Assembly: GCF_014197915.1 (NCBI RefSeq) | Contig: NZ_JACIGK010000002.1 | Coordinates: forward strand, 62,001 to 126,000 | DNA from: Roseospira visakhapatnamensis | Lineage (GTDB): Bacteria; Pseudomonadota; Alphaproteobacteria; Rhodospirillales; Rhodospirillaceae | Length of the DNA stretch: 64,000 bases | Reading direction: 5' to 3' | Shown: positions 1 through 9,007 of the stretch, piece by piece | Layout of the letters: the number at the start of each line of letters is the position of its first letter | Position numbering within the stretch: position 1 is the stretch's first letter | Notes under the pieces: generated by a model | What the model was told of the DNA's origin: nothing | Databases searched by the model: none | What the model saw: only the letters and a program-made list of their open reading frames with translations | Program-made: the position numbers and the translations under genes

Positions 1-759
1 GGCATCCTGGCCGATCGGGTGGGCTATGCGCCGACCCTGGTGGTCTCGGCGGGCCTGGTGCTGGTCGCGGCGGTGCTGATCCACGGGCTGCTGTCGGGGA
101 CCGCCGATCACCAGGACACGGAGCGTCCGCCCCTCCGCCTGCGCGACATGGCCCTGGTGCTGCGCAACGGGCGCCTGCTGGCCCTGCTGCTGCTGTCGGC
201 GATTCCGGCCAAGATTCTGCTGACCGGGTTCCTGTTCTACCTGGCGCCGCTGTTCCTGACCGACCTCGGCGAGAGCCAGTCGTCGGTGGGCCGGATCATC
301 ATGGTCTATGGCCTGATGAACGTGCTGGTCACGCCGCTGGCCGCGCGCGTCGCCGACCGGGTGGGGAATCTGGCGCTGCTGGTGGGCGGCGGCGCGGTGC
401 TGTCCGGGGTCGGCACCCTGGCCATCATCCTGGACCAGTCGGCCTGGATGGTGGCGCTGGCGGTGTTCACCATGGGCATCGCCCATGCCCTGGCGATCTC
501 GCCGCAGCTGGTGCTGGTGCAGGAGGTCTGCGCCCGCGAGTGCCGTGAGTTGGGGCAGACCACGGTGCTGAGCGTGTTCCGCCTGATCGAGCGTCTGGGC
601 AACGTCGCCGGCCCGTTCCTGGTCGGGACCCTGGTCACCCTGTACGGCTACGGGGACGCCATGGCGGTCACCGGCCTTGGCGTGATGGTGGCGGGCGCAA
701 TCTATCTGGGGCTGCGTGTGATGACGGACGACTCTCGGCACCGGACGGTGGCGCCATGA
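1..759 (+). CDS. MFS transporter, C-terminal part (5' end outside window)
   Basis: Reading frame 1 is open from the first base and runs 252 codons to a TGA. It begins inside a GILADRVG stretch, which matches the loop 2-3 signature of major facilitator proteins or its mirror in the second half. Several hydrophobic helices follow, for example around residues 52-80, 112-135 and 205-228, so this is an inner-membrane secondary transporter whose first part lies upstream. Substrate cannot be deduced. Its stop overlaps the start of the next gene by ATGA, so the two are translationally coupled. The partner encodes a periplasmic binding protein, which is an unusual companion for an MFS protein. Confidence 0.8.
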   Translation, partial: GILADRVGYAPTLVVSAGLVLVAAVLIHGLLSGTADHQDTERPPLRLRDMALVLRNGRLLALLLLSAIPAKILLTGFLFYLAPLFLTDLGESQSSVGRIIMVYGLMNVLVTPLAARVADRVGNLALLVGGGAVLSGVGTLAIILDQSAWMVALAVFTMGIAHALAISPQLVLVQEVCARECRELGQTTVLSVFRLIERLGNVAGPFLVGTLVTLYGYGDAMAVTGLGVMVAGAIYLGLRVMTDDSRHRTVAP

Positions 760-2105
760 GGGCCGCGCGCGGGACGCGGGCGGCCCTCATGGCGCTGGGG
801 CTGGGTCTGCTGGTCGTGCTGCTGGCGGGCGGTCCGCCATCGGCCCCGCCGGGCCTGTTCGGAGCCGCGCCCGCCCGGGCACAGGCGGCGGGTTCGGGGT
901 CGGGGCCGGGCGGCGAGGCGGCGGCCCCGGGCGCCTATGCCGCCACCCGCGCCGAGGGACCGGCCCGCGCGGACGGCGGGGCGGCCCCGCCATCGACCCT
1001 GGGGGACGGGGCGGCGGTCGCCCGGGCCGGGGGGGAGGACCTGGGCGACCGGGCCATGGCCGAGCTGCGCGCCCGCATTCGCGGCATGCGCGAGCCCTTG
1101 CGCATCGTCATGGTCACCTGGCGCGGCTGGACGGATACCGACCAGGGCTTCAAGGACTACTTCGAGAGCCACCGCATTCCCGTGGACCTGATCGTCCGCG
1201 ACGCCGGCCGCGACCGCGCGCGGTTGCCCGCGATCGTCGCCGAAATCCGCGAGCTCCAGCCCGATCTGGTCTACACCTGGGGCACCTCGGTCAGCCTCGG
1301 CATTCTCGGCCGCCATGACACCGAGACGCCCGGGACCCACATCACCGACATCCCGGCGGTGTTCGCCAACGTGTCCTATCCGGTGGTCTCGGGGCTGGTG
1401 CCCTCGCTGGCCAACTCCGGGCGGATCATCACCGGCTCCACCTACCTGGTGCCGCTGGAGGCGCAACTCCGGGCGATCCGCTCCTACCGGTCGTTCGAGA
1501 CGCTGGGCATCATCTACAATCCCACCGAGTCCAACAGCCGCAACGTGGTGGACACGCTGCGCGCCATGGCGTCGGAGGAAGACGGGTTTACCCTGGTGGA
1601 CCGGCCCATCCCCCTGGACGAGGCGGGCAAGCCCGTCGCGGCGGCGCTGCCCGACATGGTGGCTCAGGTGGCCGGGGCGGGCGCCGATTTCCTCTATATC
1701 CCGCCGGATTCCTTCCTGTCGGGCCACAAGATGGAGCTGACGGCGGCGGCCGAGGACGCGGGCCTGCCGACCTTCGCCGCCGCCGAGGGCACGCTGGAGA
1801 ACTCCCGGGCGATGATGGGGCTCATCAGTCGCTACTACAACATCGGCAAGCTGACCGCCCATCTGGCCACCCGCATCCTGGTCGGACGGGAGGATCCGGC
1901 CTCCATCCCCATCAGTTCCCTGGCGCGCTACTCGCTGGTTCTGAACATGGATGTCATCCGCACCCTGGAATTCTATCCGCCCATCGGCCTGTTGCAGATT
2001 TCCGAGATCGAGGACAGCCGCGCCGATGGGGGCGGCTCCGTCGAGGAAGACGGCGACGAGGACCAAGACCAAGACCGTCCCCAGACAGGCGGAAGCGTTC
2101 GCTGA
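756..2105 (+). CDS. ABC-type substrate-binding protein (ABC_sub_bind / TrpX-like family)
   Basis: A 449-residue exported protein. A signal peptide (hydrophobic residues about 10-26, Ala-X-Ala-like site near residue 43) is followed by an Ala/Gly/Pro-rich linker to about residue 105. The folded domain follows, in the style of the ABC_sub_bind family (WRGWTDTDQGFKDYF, QPDLVYTWGTS, IYNPTESNS). Members bind small ligands in the periplasm; the ligand is unknown here. No ABC permease or ATPase lies nearby. The gene starts within the stop of the MFS gene and is followed by a PanB-like enzyme and a SpoIIE phosphatase. A sensory rather than import role is therefore possible (inference). The C-terminal 30 residues are acidic and low in complexity. 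Confidence 0.75.
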   Translation: MRAARGTRAALMALGLGLLVVLLAGGPPSAPPGLFGAAPARAQAAGSGSGPGGEAAAPGAYAATRAEGPARADGGAAPPSTLGDGAAVARAGGEDLGDRAMAELRARIRGMREPLRIVMVTWRGWTDTDQGFKDYFESHRIPVDLIVRDAGRDRARLPAIVAEIRELQPDLVYTWGTSVSLGILGRHDTETPGTHITDIPAVFANVSYPVVSGLVPSLANSGRIITGSTYLVPLEAQLRAIRSYRSFETLGIIYNPTESNSRNVVDTLRAMASEEDGFTLVDRPIPLDEAGKPVAAALPDMVAQVAGAGADFLYIPPDSFLSGHKMELTAAAEDAGLPTFAAAEGTLENSRAMMGLISRYYNIGKLTAHLATRILVGREDPASIPISSLARYSLVLNMDVIRTLEFYPPIGLLQISEIEDSRADGGGSVEEDGDEDQDQDRPQTGGSVR

Positions 2106-2137
2106 GCGTCCGCCCACCCGATCAGGAGACCCGGACC

Positions 2138-3157
2138 GTGATGCCCCTGACCGACACGGCCCTGCCCAAGGCCCCCGTTGCCGCCGTCGCCGTTCCCGGC
2201 GCCCCCGACACGGCCGGCCTTGACGACCGCCTGGCCGCCCATCTGGCCGGCCGCCTGGCGCATCCCGACGTGCCGCGCCTCAAGATCAACCTCTACCGGG
2301 GCTACGAGGTGGCGGCGGTCGCCGAGGCCGCCGCCGACCTGCGCGGCACCGTGCCCGGGTTCACCCAGCTGGACAGCCTGATGGTGGCCGACAGCGTGCT
2401 CACCACCCACATGGGCCGCGCCAGCACCCGGGTGCCCAGCGGCGAGGAAGCGGCCTTCCTGGACATCATGCGCGGGTTGGTCGCCGAGGTCGCCGCAGCC
2501 GCCCGCGCCGCCTTCGGCACCGGACCGGAGGCACCCTATGTCATCGCCGACATGCCGGACGGCAGCGCGCGCACGCCCGACGACGCGGAACGCCATGGCG
2601 CCGGCATGCTGGCCCTGGGCGCCGACATCCTGAAGGTCGAGGTGGGCGACGACGGCGGCTTCCCGATCCTGGAGCGACTGGGACGCGCCGGCCTGCCGGT
2701 GATCGCCCATCTGGGCTACACCCCGCAGTCGCGCGAGAACCGCAAGTACGGCACCACCCCCGAGGAGGCCCTGGCCCTGTGCGCGGCGGCGCGCCGGGCG
2801 CGGGACGCCGGCGCCCGGGCCATCGTGCTGGAACGGGTCAGCGGCGCCGTCAACGGCGTGCTGTCGCGGCCGTCGCCCCGTGGCCTGCCCGTCTACAGCA
2901 TCTTCTCCGGCCGCTGTCCGCATCTGGGGCAGAGCCTGAACGTGTGGGATTCGGTCATTCGCCCGGACTTCGCGGCCAAGGCGTTTCCACCCACCGCCGA
3001 CCTGAACCGCGCCGCCTATCCCGACGGCTACACCGGGGCCGCCATCCGCGCCCACATGGCGGCGTTGTTGCGGCTGACCCTGGAGGGCCGGTTCCCGCCG
3101 CGCGATCCCCTGGCGCCGCCGGCGGGCCTGCCGGATGATCCCTGGGGGGCCGCGTGA
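2138..3157 (+). CDS. PanB-like ketopantoate hydroxymethyltransferase family protein
   Basis: A 339-residue protein of the PEP-mutase/isocitrate-lyase-type barrel, closest by eye to 3-methyl-2-oxobutanoate hydroxymethyltransferase. Shared motifs are DSLMVADSVLTTHMG, VIADMP, a GADILKVE segment, VIAHLGYTPQS and the IVLER strand that carries the catalytic Glu in PanB. It is longer and more divergent than housekeeping PanB (about 265-280 aa), with about 50 extra N-terminal residues and an altered C-terminus. The true substrate is therefore uncertain. An AGGAG at 2124-2128 sits 9 nt before the GTG at 2138, and an ATG follows immediately at 2141 as an alternative start. It lies in a + strand run with the binding-protein and phosphatase genes. 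Confidence 0.65.
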   Translation: MMPLTDTALPKAPVAAVAVPGAPDTAGLDDRLAAHLAGRLAHPDVPRLKINLYRGYEVAAVAEAAADLRGTVPGFTQLDSLMVADSVLTTHMGRASTRVPSGEEAAFLDIMRGLVAEVAAAARAAFGTGPEAPYVIADMPDGSARTPDDAERHGAGMLALGADILKVEVGDDGGFPILERLGRAGLPVIAHLGYTPQSRENRKYGTTPEEALALCAAARRARDAGARAIVLERVSGAVNGVLSRPSPRGLPVYSIFSGRCPHLGQSLNVWDSVIRPDFAAKAFPPTADLNRAAYPDGYTGAAIRAHMAALLRLTLEGRFPPRDPLAPPAGLPDDPWGAA

Positions 3158-3201
3158 CGCCGTCCGTTCCCATGCCCGCCGCCCGCTGAGGTCCGGTTCC
3201 C

Positions 3202-5307
3202 ATGCTTCTGCGCACCCGTCTGATCCTCATCGTCCTGGTGTTCTCCGTGGTCCTGACGGGCGGCCTGGTGTTGGCGGCCTTCGAACGCGAGCGCCTCAAC
3301 GACGTCCGCTACGCCCGGGCGGTGTTGTCGGGCTACCAGTCGCTGTGGGCGGCGGTCCTGGAAAGCACGCTGGAGCGCATGGACACCGAGGTGCCGGACT
3401 TCACCAACGTGCCGGTCATCAGCAGTGCCCTCGACAGCGGCGACAGCGGCTTGATTTCGACCGTGTTCAATTCGGTCGCCGATGCCCTCATCATGCGCGG
3501 CAGCATCTCGCGGTTCGAGGTGCTGAACAGGCACGGCGGGCTGGCGTTCACCTCCCAGGCATCGCTGTTCCCGTCGCCCATCCTGGACGGCTCCCAGGCC
3601 GAGCGGGTGCTGGCCGGGGAGCGCGTGCGCGGCCTCGCCCAGGACGCCGGGCGCACCGTGTTCGTGGCCGACAGCCAGCCGTTGCAGGATCGCGGGCGGG
3701 TGGTCGGCATCCTGACCGTCGCGCGCGCCGTCGACACCGTGCTGGCGCGCATGCAGCACGAGACCGGCGACGACGTTTTCGTCGTCAACCGGCGCGGCCG
3801 CATGCTGGCCGGCACCACGCCGCCCCTTTGGGATGCGCTGGTGGCCGGCCATGTCGTGGACCCCGGCGTCGACAGCCTGCGCATCGTGCCGCTGAACGAG
3901 CGGCGGCTGTCCATGGCCACCCTGCCGCTGGGCACCGGTCAGGGCGCGCAGGGGGCGCTGGCCGGCAATCTTGTGATCGTCAAGGACGTGACCGAAAGCG
4001 AGCGGCGCCAGGACCAGGTGGCGCAGGTGACGCTGATCGCGGTCGGTGCCTTCCTGGTGCTCATGATCACCACCCTGGGCTGGTACATGCGCACCTCGTT
4101 CCTGCCGCTGGAGGCGGCCCTGGGCGTGCTTCAGGCGCTGACCGAGGGCGACACGCGGCGCTCGGTGGAGGGCGTGGACCGGGCCGACGAAATCGGCAAT
4201 CTGGCGCGGGCGCTGGAGGTGCTGCGGCGCCGGCAGATGACGCTGGAACGCCTGAAGCGCTCGCGCACGCGCCAGCGCCACCGTCAGGAACGCTTCATCC
4301 GCCAGGAAATGACGAGCCTCGCCCAGACCCTGGAGGACGAGGCCCGCGAGGACATCCTCGCCGACCTGGCGGAGATCGAGGCCGAGGCCAGCCGGGTTCT
4401 GACCCGCGCCCAGCGCGCCGGCGAGGACGGGGACGTCGCCGAGACGAGCGGCCTGGGCATGATGGCGCCGGCGATCCAGAAGATGGCCAGCCGGGTGCGC
4501 GAGCAGCATGGGCGCCTGCGCGAGGTGATCGCCGAGTTGCGCGAGGCGCTGGCCACCAAGACGGCCTATCTGTCGCTGCAACGAGAGCTAGGCATCGCCC
4601 ACGACATGCAGCTCTCGATCCTGCCCAAGGGCTTCCCGCCCCGGCCGGAGATGGACCTTCACGGCAGCATGCGGCCGGCCAAGGAGGTGGGTGGCGACTT
4701 CTACGATTTCTTCGCCATCGACGCCGACCGCGTCGGCGTGGTGGTGGCCGACGTGTCGGGCAAGGGCGTGCCGGCGGCCTTCTTCATGGCCATCGCCCGC
4801 ACGCTGCTCAAGGCCACGGCGCTGTTCGGCGAACGGCCCGGGACCTGCCTGGCCAAGCTCAACGACCTGCTGTGCGAGACCAACGACCAGGAGTTGTTCG
4901 TCACCGTCTTCTATGGCCTCTACCATGTACGCGACGGGCATATGGTGTATGCCAACGGTGGGCATAACCCGCCGCTGTGCCTGCGGGCCGACGGCCGGGT
5001 GGAGCCGCTGCCGCTGACCGGGGGGACGGCGCTGGCGGTGCTGGACGGCCTGTCCTACGTCGAGGCGACGGTGACCCTGGGCGAGGGCGACAGCCTGTTC
5101 CTGTACACCGACGGCGTGACCGAGGCGTTCAATCCCGCCGGCGTGGAGTTCGGGGAGGAGAGGCTCACGGCCCTGCTGTCCGGGCTCGGCGACCTGGACG
5201 CGCGAACGCTGAACGACCGGGCCATGGCGGCGGTCGCCGCCTTCGCGGAGGACGAGCCCCAGGCCGACGATATCACCTGCGTGACGCTGCGGCGCTTGCG
5301 GGCGTGA
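3202..5307 (+). CDS. Membrane sensor with HAMP and SpoIIE/PP2C serine phosphatase domain
   Basis: A 701-residue signalling protein. A transmembrane helix (about 6-27), an extracytoplasmic sensor region (about 28-270), a second helix (about 275-297), a HAMP-like linker (about 298-350) and a helical coiled stretch lead to a SpoIIE-type PP2C domain from about residue 460. That domain shows the metal-site motifs EVGGDFYDF, VADVSGKG, YANGGHNPP, LYTDGVTEA and a final ADDITCVTL. Such phosphatases usually act on an anti-sigma-antagonist protein, but no STAS or RsbW gene is in the window. The 3' end overlaps the convergent hydroxylase gene by 35 bp. It follows the binding protein and PanB-like genes, so a ligand-sensing role is inferred. 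Confidence 0.85.
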   Translation: MLLRTRLILIVLVFSVVLTGGLVLAAFERERLNDVRYARAVLSGYQSLWAAVLESTLERMDTEVPDFTNVPVISSALDSGDSGLISTVFNSVADALIMRGSISRFEVLNRHGGLAFTSQASLFPSPILDGSQAERVLAGERVRGLAQDAGRTVFVADSQPLQDRGRVVGILTVARAVDTVLARMQHETGDDVFVVNRRGRMLAGTTPPLWDALVAGHVVDPGVDSLRIVPLNERRLSMATLPLGTGQGAQGALAGNLVIVKDVTESERRQDQVAQVTLIAVGAFLVLMITTLGWYMRTSFLPLEAALGVLQALTEGDTRRSVEGVDRADEIGNLARALEVLRRRQMTLERLKRSRTRQRHRQERFIRQEMTSLAQTLEDEAREDILADLAEIEAEASRVLTRAQRAGEDGDVAETSGLGMMAPAIQKMASRVREQHGRLREVIAELREALATKTAYLSLQRELGIAHDMQLSILPKGFPPRPEMDLHGSMRPAKEVGGDFYDFFAIDADRVGVVVADVSGKGVPAAFFMAIARTLLKATALFGERPGTCLAKLNDLLCETNDQELFVTVFYGLYHVRDGHMVYANGGHNPPLCLRADGRVEPLPLTGGTALAVLDGLSYVEATVTLGEGDSLFLYTDGVTEAFNPAGVEFGEERLTALLSGLGDLDARTLNDRAMAAVAAFAEDEPQADDITCVTLRRLRA

Positions 5308-6130
5308 CCGGTCGTCCGGCGGGCGCGTCCGGGCCGCGCCAGGGCTGGAGCAGCAGGCGGTCCAGCCATTGATCGCGGGGCGCGCGGAACCGCGTCTGAC
5401 CCAGGATCATGGCGTCGTGGCCGGCGGCGGGCTGGGGCGTGTAGGTGCCCAGCAGGCGATCCCACCAGGACAGCGAGAAGCCGAAGTTGCTGTCGGTCTC
5501 CTCCCGGTGGATCGAGTGGTGGACCCGATGCATGTCCGGCGTGACCAGCACCCAGCGGATGACCCGGTCCACCGGCGCCGGCAGACGCAGGTTGGCGTGA
5601 TTGAACAGCGCGCAGGCGTTCAGCGTCACCTCGAACACCAGCACGGCGACCGGCGGCGCCCCCAGGGCGGCGACCGCGGCGAGCTTGATGCCCATGGACA
5701 GGAGGATCTCCACCGGGTGGAAGCGGAGCGCGGTGACCACGTCCAGGTCGGTGTCGGCGTGATGCACCCGGTGCAGCCGCCACAGCACCGGCACGGCGTG
5801 GAACACGCGGTGCTGGGTGTAGATCAGCAGGTCCAGCAGCAGCAGCGAGGCGATCACGGCCACCCAGGCCGGCGCCCCCAACACGTTGAACAAGCCCCGG
5901 CCCTCGGCCTCGGCCCACGCCGCCAGACCGACCGCCAGCACCGGCACCAAGAGGCGCAGCAGCAGTGTGTCCAGCGCCACCAGGGCCAGCGTGTTTCCCC
6001 AGCGCAGCCAGCGCGGCAGGGTCCGCGCCCGGCGCGGCCGGGCGGCCTCCCAAAGCGCCAGGAGCCCGAGCAGGCCCAGGAACGCGGACAGGCGCAGGGC
6101 GGGTTCGTGCTCCAGCAGGGTGGCGCTCAT
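5273..6130 (-). CDS. Sterol desaturase / fatty acid hydroxylase family protein
   Basis: A 285-residue integral membrane protein with four to five hydrophobic segments and the di-iron histidine clusters of the fatty-acid-hydroxylase superfamily: QHRVFH, then HRVHHAD, an RFHP, and HRVHHS near residue 195. The family hydroxylates or desaturates lipids such as sterols, carotenoids and ether lipids using O2. The substrate cannot be assigned here. The C-terminal tail is Arg/Ala-rich and overlaps the 3' end of the SpoIIE gene on the other strand. The length is typical for the family. Confidence 0.85.
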   Translation of the reverse strand: MSATLLEHEPALRLSAFLGLLGLLALWEAARPRRARTLPRWLRWGNTLALVALDTLLLRLLVPVLAVGLAAWAEAEGRGLFNVLGAPAWVAVIASLLLLDLLIYTQHRVFHAVPVLWRLHRVHHADTDLDVVTALRFHPVEILLSMGIKLAAVAALGAPPVAVLVFEVTLNACALFNHANLRLPAPVDRVIRWVLVTPDMHRVHHSIHREETDSNFGFSLSWWDRLLGTYTPQPAAGHDAMILGQTRFRAPRDQWLDRLLLQPWRGPDAPAGRPVTPASAAASRR

Positions 6131-6244
6131 GGGGGCATCCCTCTCGGTGCGGCGCGGGGTCCTCGGGGATATGGGTGAGTCCCGCGCCGAGGGAAGGGGG
6201 CTGCGGGATGGCGTTCGGGGACCGGTGTCCGGGGGGGGGCGGGG

Positions 6245-7204
6245 TCAGGGCGGCGGCGGGCCAAGCCGGCCGATCAGGCCGTGCCAGATCCCCTGGGCGA
6301 TTCGGCCCATGCGCGTCAGGCGGTGGCCCTGGAACGCCCAGAACACCGCGTTGCGCACGACCACGTCCTTGGCGATGGCCAGCTTCCAGCCCAGGCGGCC
6401 GTGCGGATGGCGCAGCATCGCGACGCCGTTCCGGGCGATGAAGTAGTCTCGAAGCGGGCTGTGGGCCTTGAAGGAAAAGCCCCCCAGTGACCGCACACGG
6501 ATGACCGCGTCGCCGATGGTGTGGTCCATGCGGGCCGCCCCCACCGCTATCAGGCGCCGCCCCAGTCCTTGAGCCCGGACGCACCAGTCGATGTCCACAT
6601 AGTCGATGAACAGCGCCTCGCGCATGGGACCCACGGCCTCCAGCGCCGCCCGGTGGACCAGCATGCCGGAGGTGATGAGGTGGTTGACCTCCAGGACACC
6701 GTCGCTCTCCGGAATGGCCCACACCCGGCGCAAGCCCCGGAAGGTCTCGGAGACAGCCACGACGCCGGTGCGCGGGTCCACATGCACGGGGCCCACCGCC
6801 GCCAGGGGCACGCCCTCGGCCATCAGGCGGGACTCGGCCTCCAGAAGCCGGGCCACCATGTCCGGGGCGGGCACGCTGTCCTGGTCGAGGGTCAGCGCGT
6901 GCGACCAAGATCCGGCCATCAGATGGGCGATGCCCCGGTTGAGGGCTCCGGCGACGCCGGTGTTGCGGCCCAGCGCCAGGGTCGTGACGCCCAGGGACTC
7001 GAGCCAGCCCGGCGGCAGGGCGGAGCCATTGTCCACCACCAGCACCGCGCTTACCTGCGGCCGGATGCGCGCGACCAAGGCGGTCAGGCGCGTCGGCTCG
7101 GGATGATAGGTGACGATGATGGCAAGGACGCGCGATGTGGGGGCGGGGGTCACGGGCACGCTCGTGCTGGGGCCGGACGGACGAAACCGAATGACCCCCG
7201 GCAT
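6245..7204 (-). CDS. Family 2 glycosyltransferase (rhamnosyltransferase-like)
   Basis: A 319-residue GT-A fold enzyme. LAIIVTYHPE opens the nucleotide-binding fold, and VVDNGS, NTGVAGALNRGI and LTLDQDS (the DxD-like metal motif, about residue 107) follow in the order seen in RfbF-type rhamnosyltransferases. It is likely to transfer a sugar to surface polysaccharide or a lipid-linked acceptor at the cytoplasmic face. No polysaccharide cluster surrounds it. The first 25 residues are Pro/Ser/Thr-rich and no good ribosome site precedes the ATG at 7204, so translation may start further in, for example at the GTG near residue 17. Confidence 0.82.
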   Translation of the reverse strand: MPGVIRFRPSGPSTSVPVTPAPTSRVLAIIVTYHPEPTRLTALVARIRPQVSAVLVVDNGSALPPGWLESLGVTTLALGRNTGVAGALNRGIAHLMAGSWSHALTLDQDSVPAPDMVARLLEAESRLMAEGVPLAAVGPVHVDPRTGVVAVSETFRGLRRVWAIPESDGVLEVNHLITSGMLVHRAALEAVGPMREALFIDYVDIDWCVRAQGLGRRLIAVGAARMDHTIGDAVIRVRSLGGFSFKAHSPLRDYFIARNGVAMLRHPHGRLGWKLAIAKDVVVRNAVFWAFQGHRLTRMGRIAQGIWHGLIGRLGPPPP

Positions 7205-7291
7205 ATCATACCGGCGCGCGCCTGTCCCCCCGGGGGCCGATGCGGGGTCCTGTCCGATGGTCGCGGCCCCGACCGTCGGCGAACCGGTGGC

Positions 7292-7915
7292 TCAGGGGGT
7301 CGCCGTCGCCAGGCGCCGGCGGCCTCGTCCGCCGCCATGCCCACAGCCGCCGCGTCCGTGCCCATGGCCATGGCCATGGCTGTGCGCATGGTCGTGATCA
7401 TGGTCCTGGCAGCCGCAGGCGGCGGGATCGTGCGCGTGTGACCCGTCCTGGCAACAGGCCTGACTCTCGGTGTCGTCGGGCGTATCGACCGCCTGTGGGT
7501 CATGAGGATGGCCGTCGTCGTGGCCATGGTCGTGATGATGATGGTGGTGGTGGCCGTGGTCCGCGTCGGCGGCCGTGATCGCCGGCGGGCTGATATCCAG
7601 GCGGTTCTCGGCGATGGCGCGCAGCACCGAGGCCGGATCGGTATCCTCGGCGCTGACCACCACCGTCACGCCGCGCCGTGCCATGCGCACGCGGAACTCC
7701 GGGCCGCATTCCTTGGTGACCAGCACGTCCAGGGCATCCAGGGGGTGCGGACCGGCGCCATGAAACGCATGCAGCGTCATCTCGACGGGAAAGTCCAGAC
7801 GCTCCACCTCGGTGGCGGTGCCGCCGGTGTCCAGCTCATAGACCAGGAAGCGCCGCGTGCGTCCGGCATGGCCGGTGATGGTTCGGAAGTTCTGACTGGT
7901 GAAACCGATGCGCAT
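7292..7915 (-). CDS. NifX/NifB-like domain protein with His/Cys-rich metal-binding tail
   Basis: A 207-residue protein. Residues 1 to about 112 form a dinitrogenase iron-molybdenum-cofactor (NifX/NafY-like) domain: it starts MRIGFTSQN, contains ITGHAGRTRRFLVYE, and has a KECGPEFRVRMARRGVTVV segment. The last 95 residues are a tail of His, Asp, Gly and Cys, with a run of seven His near residue 122, a CCQDGSHAHDP segment and alternating His-Gly/His-Asp pairs. The tail suggests binding of nickel, zinc or another transition metal (inference). Translation is taken from ATG 7915, where AAGGA lies upstream. The reading frame stays open another 84 codons upstream but without family similarity. No nif genes are adjacent. 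Confidence 0.8.
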   Translation of the reverse strand: MRIGFTSQNFRTITGHAGRTRRFLVYELDTGGTATEVERLDFPVEMTLHAFHGAGPHPLDALDVLVTKECGPEFRVRMARRGVTVVVSAEDTDPASVLRAIAENRLDISPPAITAADADHGHHHHHHHDHGHDDGHPHDPQAVDTPDDTESQACCQDGSHAHDPAACGCQDHDHDHAHSHGHGHGHGRGGCGHGGGRGRRRLATATP

Positions 7916-8183
7916 GTTTCGGCGTCCTTGACCTGGGATCCACGGAAAGGGGGGCTTGGGGCGGCGGACCCTGGCGCGGTCAACCGCTCGGCACGGAGCG
8001 GTCGCGAGGGGTCGGAGGGCGTCCCGGCCCTCAGCTATAGATCCATCGGACCGTGGGGCGAATAACAATTCGCAATCGCACACATGCGTTCCGCGCGGAT
8101 CTCCCGATCCCGTCACGCGGGGACCGTCCGGGCCGAGCCCCGGGCCGTGTTGGCCGCCAGTGGACACACCGTCGGGACGCCCG

Positions 8184-8681
8184 TCAGGACAGGGGATCGC
8201 CGGCGTTCGCGCGATCCGCGTTCATGACCCAGATTCCCAGGTTGAGGAACGCCGCGAAGATAACCCAGAACGCGTAGGGGATCAGCAGCAGGCCGGCGAT
8301 GGTCTGGACCCGCAGGAACAGAACGATCGTCGCCAGCACCGCCACCCACAGCAGCATCATCACCACGAATCCGAGCGCCATCCGATGAGCGCCAAAGAAC
8401 ACCGGCGCCCACAAGGCGTTCAACGCCAGTTGGACGGCAAAGGCGATGAGCGGCAGGGTGGCCGCTTCTTCCGGGACATCGCGCCAGACCAGCCACCCCG
8501 CGACGGCCATCATCAGGTACAGGATGGTCCAGGCGACCGAGAACAGCCAGTCGGGGGGAGTCCAGAACGGCTTGCGCAGGGACTGATACCACGGCCCCGG
8601 CTTGAAGGCCGCGCTGGTGGAGGCGGCGGCGAAACACGCCAGCAGGAACCCGCCCAGGGCCATCATCGTCTCGGTGTCCAC
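8184..8681 (-). CDS. tspO: TspO/MBR family tryptophan-rich sensory protein
   Basis: A 165-residue five-helix membrane protein. Family marks are KPGPWYQSLRKPFWTPPDW after the first helix, a Trp-rich second helix (TILYLMMAVAGWLVW), LNALWAPVFFG and the ending IPYAFWVIFAAFLNLGIW. TspO binds porphyrins and in Rhodobacter modulates photopigment gene expression in response to oxygen. Length and helix pattern are typical. It is transcribed away from the ubiT gene, and the shared upstream region 8682-9007 could hold promoters for both. Confidence 0.93.
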   Translation of the reverse strand: MDTETMMALGGFLLACFAAASTSAAFKPGPWYQSLRKPFWTPPDWLFSVAWTILYLMMAVAGWLVWRDVPEEAATLPLIAFAVQLALNALWAPVFFGAHRMALGFVVMMLLWVAVLATIVLFLRVQTIAGLLLIPYAFWVIFAAFLNLGIWVMNADRANAGDPLS

Positions 8682-9007
8682 GCGGGACCTCCTTGTTCGT
8701 CGGCAGCCCCCGGAAGGCGCGGACGGCCGCCGGCCGGTCGGGCGGGACGGGAGCGAGCACGCGCGGGGGGCGATGGGGTGTCGCGCCGCCGCCCGGTATA
8801 GCGCGTCGATGTCCCAAGATCGACCCCGGCTCTTGCCCGGGGACGGTGTCCGCAGTAAAAAAGCGGTTCATCCGCGTCAAACCGGTCGGCGAAAAAAGGA
8901 CGACCCTTTTCGCTGAGCGGCTGGCGTGGTCGTGCCGGCGCTGCGGCGCCGGGCCCTTATGCCGATATGTCGGGACCGGGGCGGGTCGGTATCATAAAGG
9001 AATCACG
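8682..9007. other. Intergenic region between divergent tspO and ubiT
   Basis: This 326-bp gap holds no convincing gene. It contains an FNR-like dyad at 8867-8880. A short hairpin lies at 8889-8913 (GCGAAAA arm paired with TTTTCGC, loop about 4-6 nt). A good Shine-Dalgarno, AAAGGA, ends just before the ATG at 9008. A purine-rich AGGGGGA also precedes a second in-frame ATG at 9023. The rest is GC-rich and shows no clear sigma-70 hexamers. Confidence 0.6.
8867..8880 (+). promoter_or_regulatory. Candidate FNR/Anr-type binding site upstream of ubiT
   Basis: TTCATccgcGTCAA matches the consensus TTGATnnnnATCAA at 8 of 10 defined positions, with the correct 4-bp spacer. It lies 127 bp before the chosen ubiT start. 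Oxygen-independent ubiquinone genes are expected to be induced without oxygen, which makes an Fnr-family site plausible. One imperfect match is weak evidence. Confidence 0.35.

Noticed and set aside
7505-7560. CAC/CAT-rich simple sequence, considered as an independent repeat or CRISPR-like element
   Set aside because: It encodes the His-rich tail of the NifX-like protein and has no regular spacer structure.
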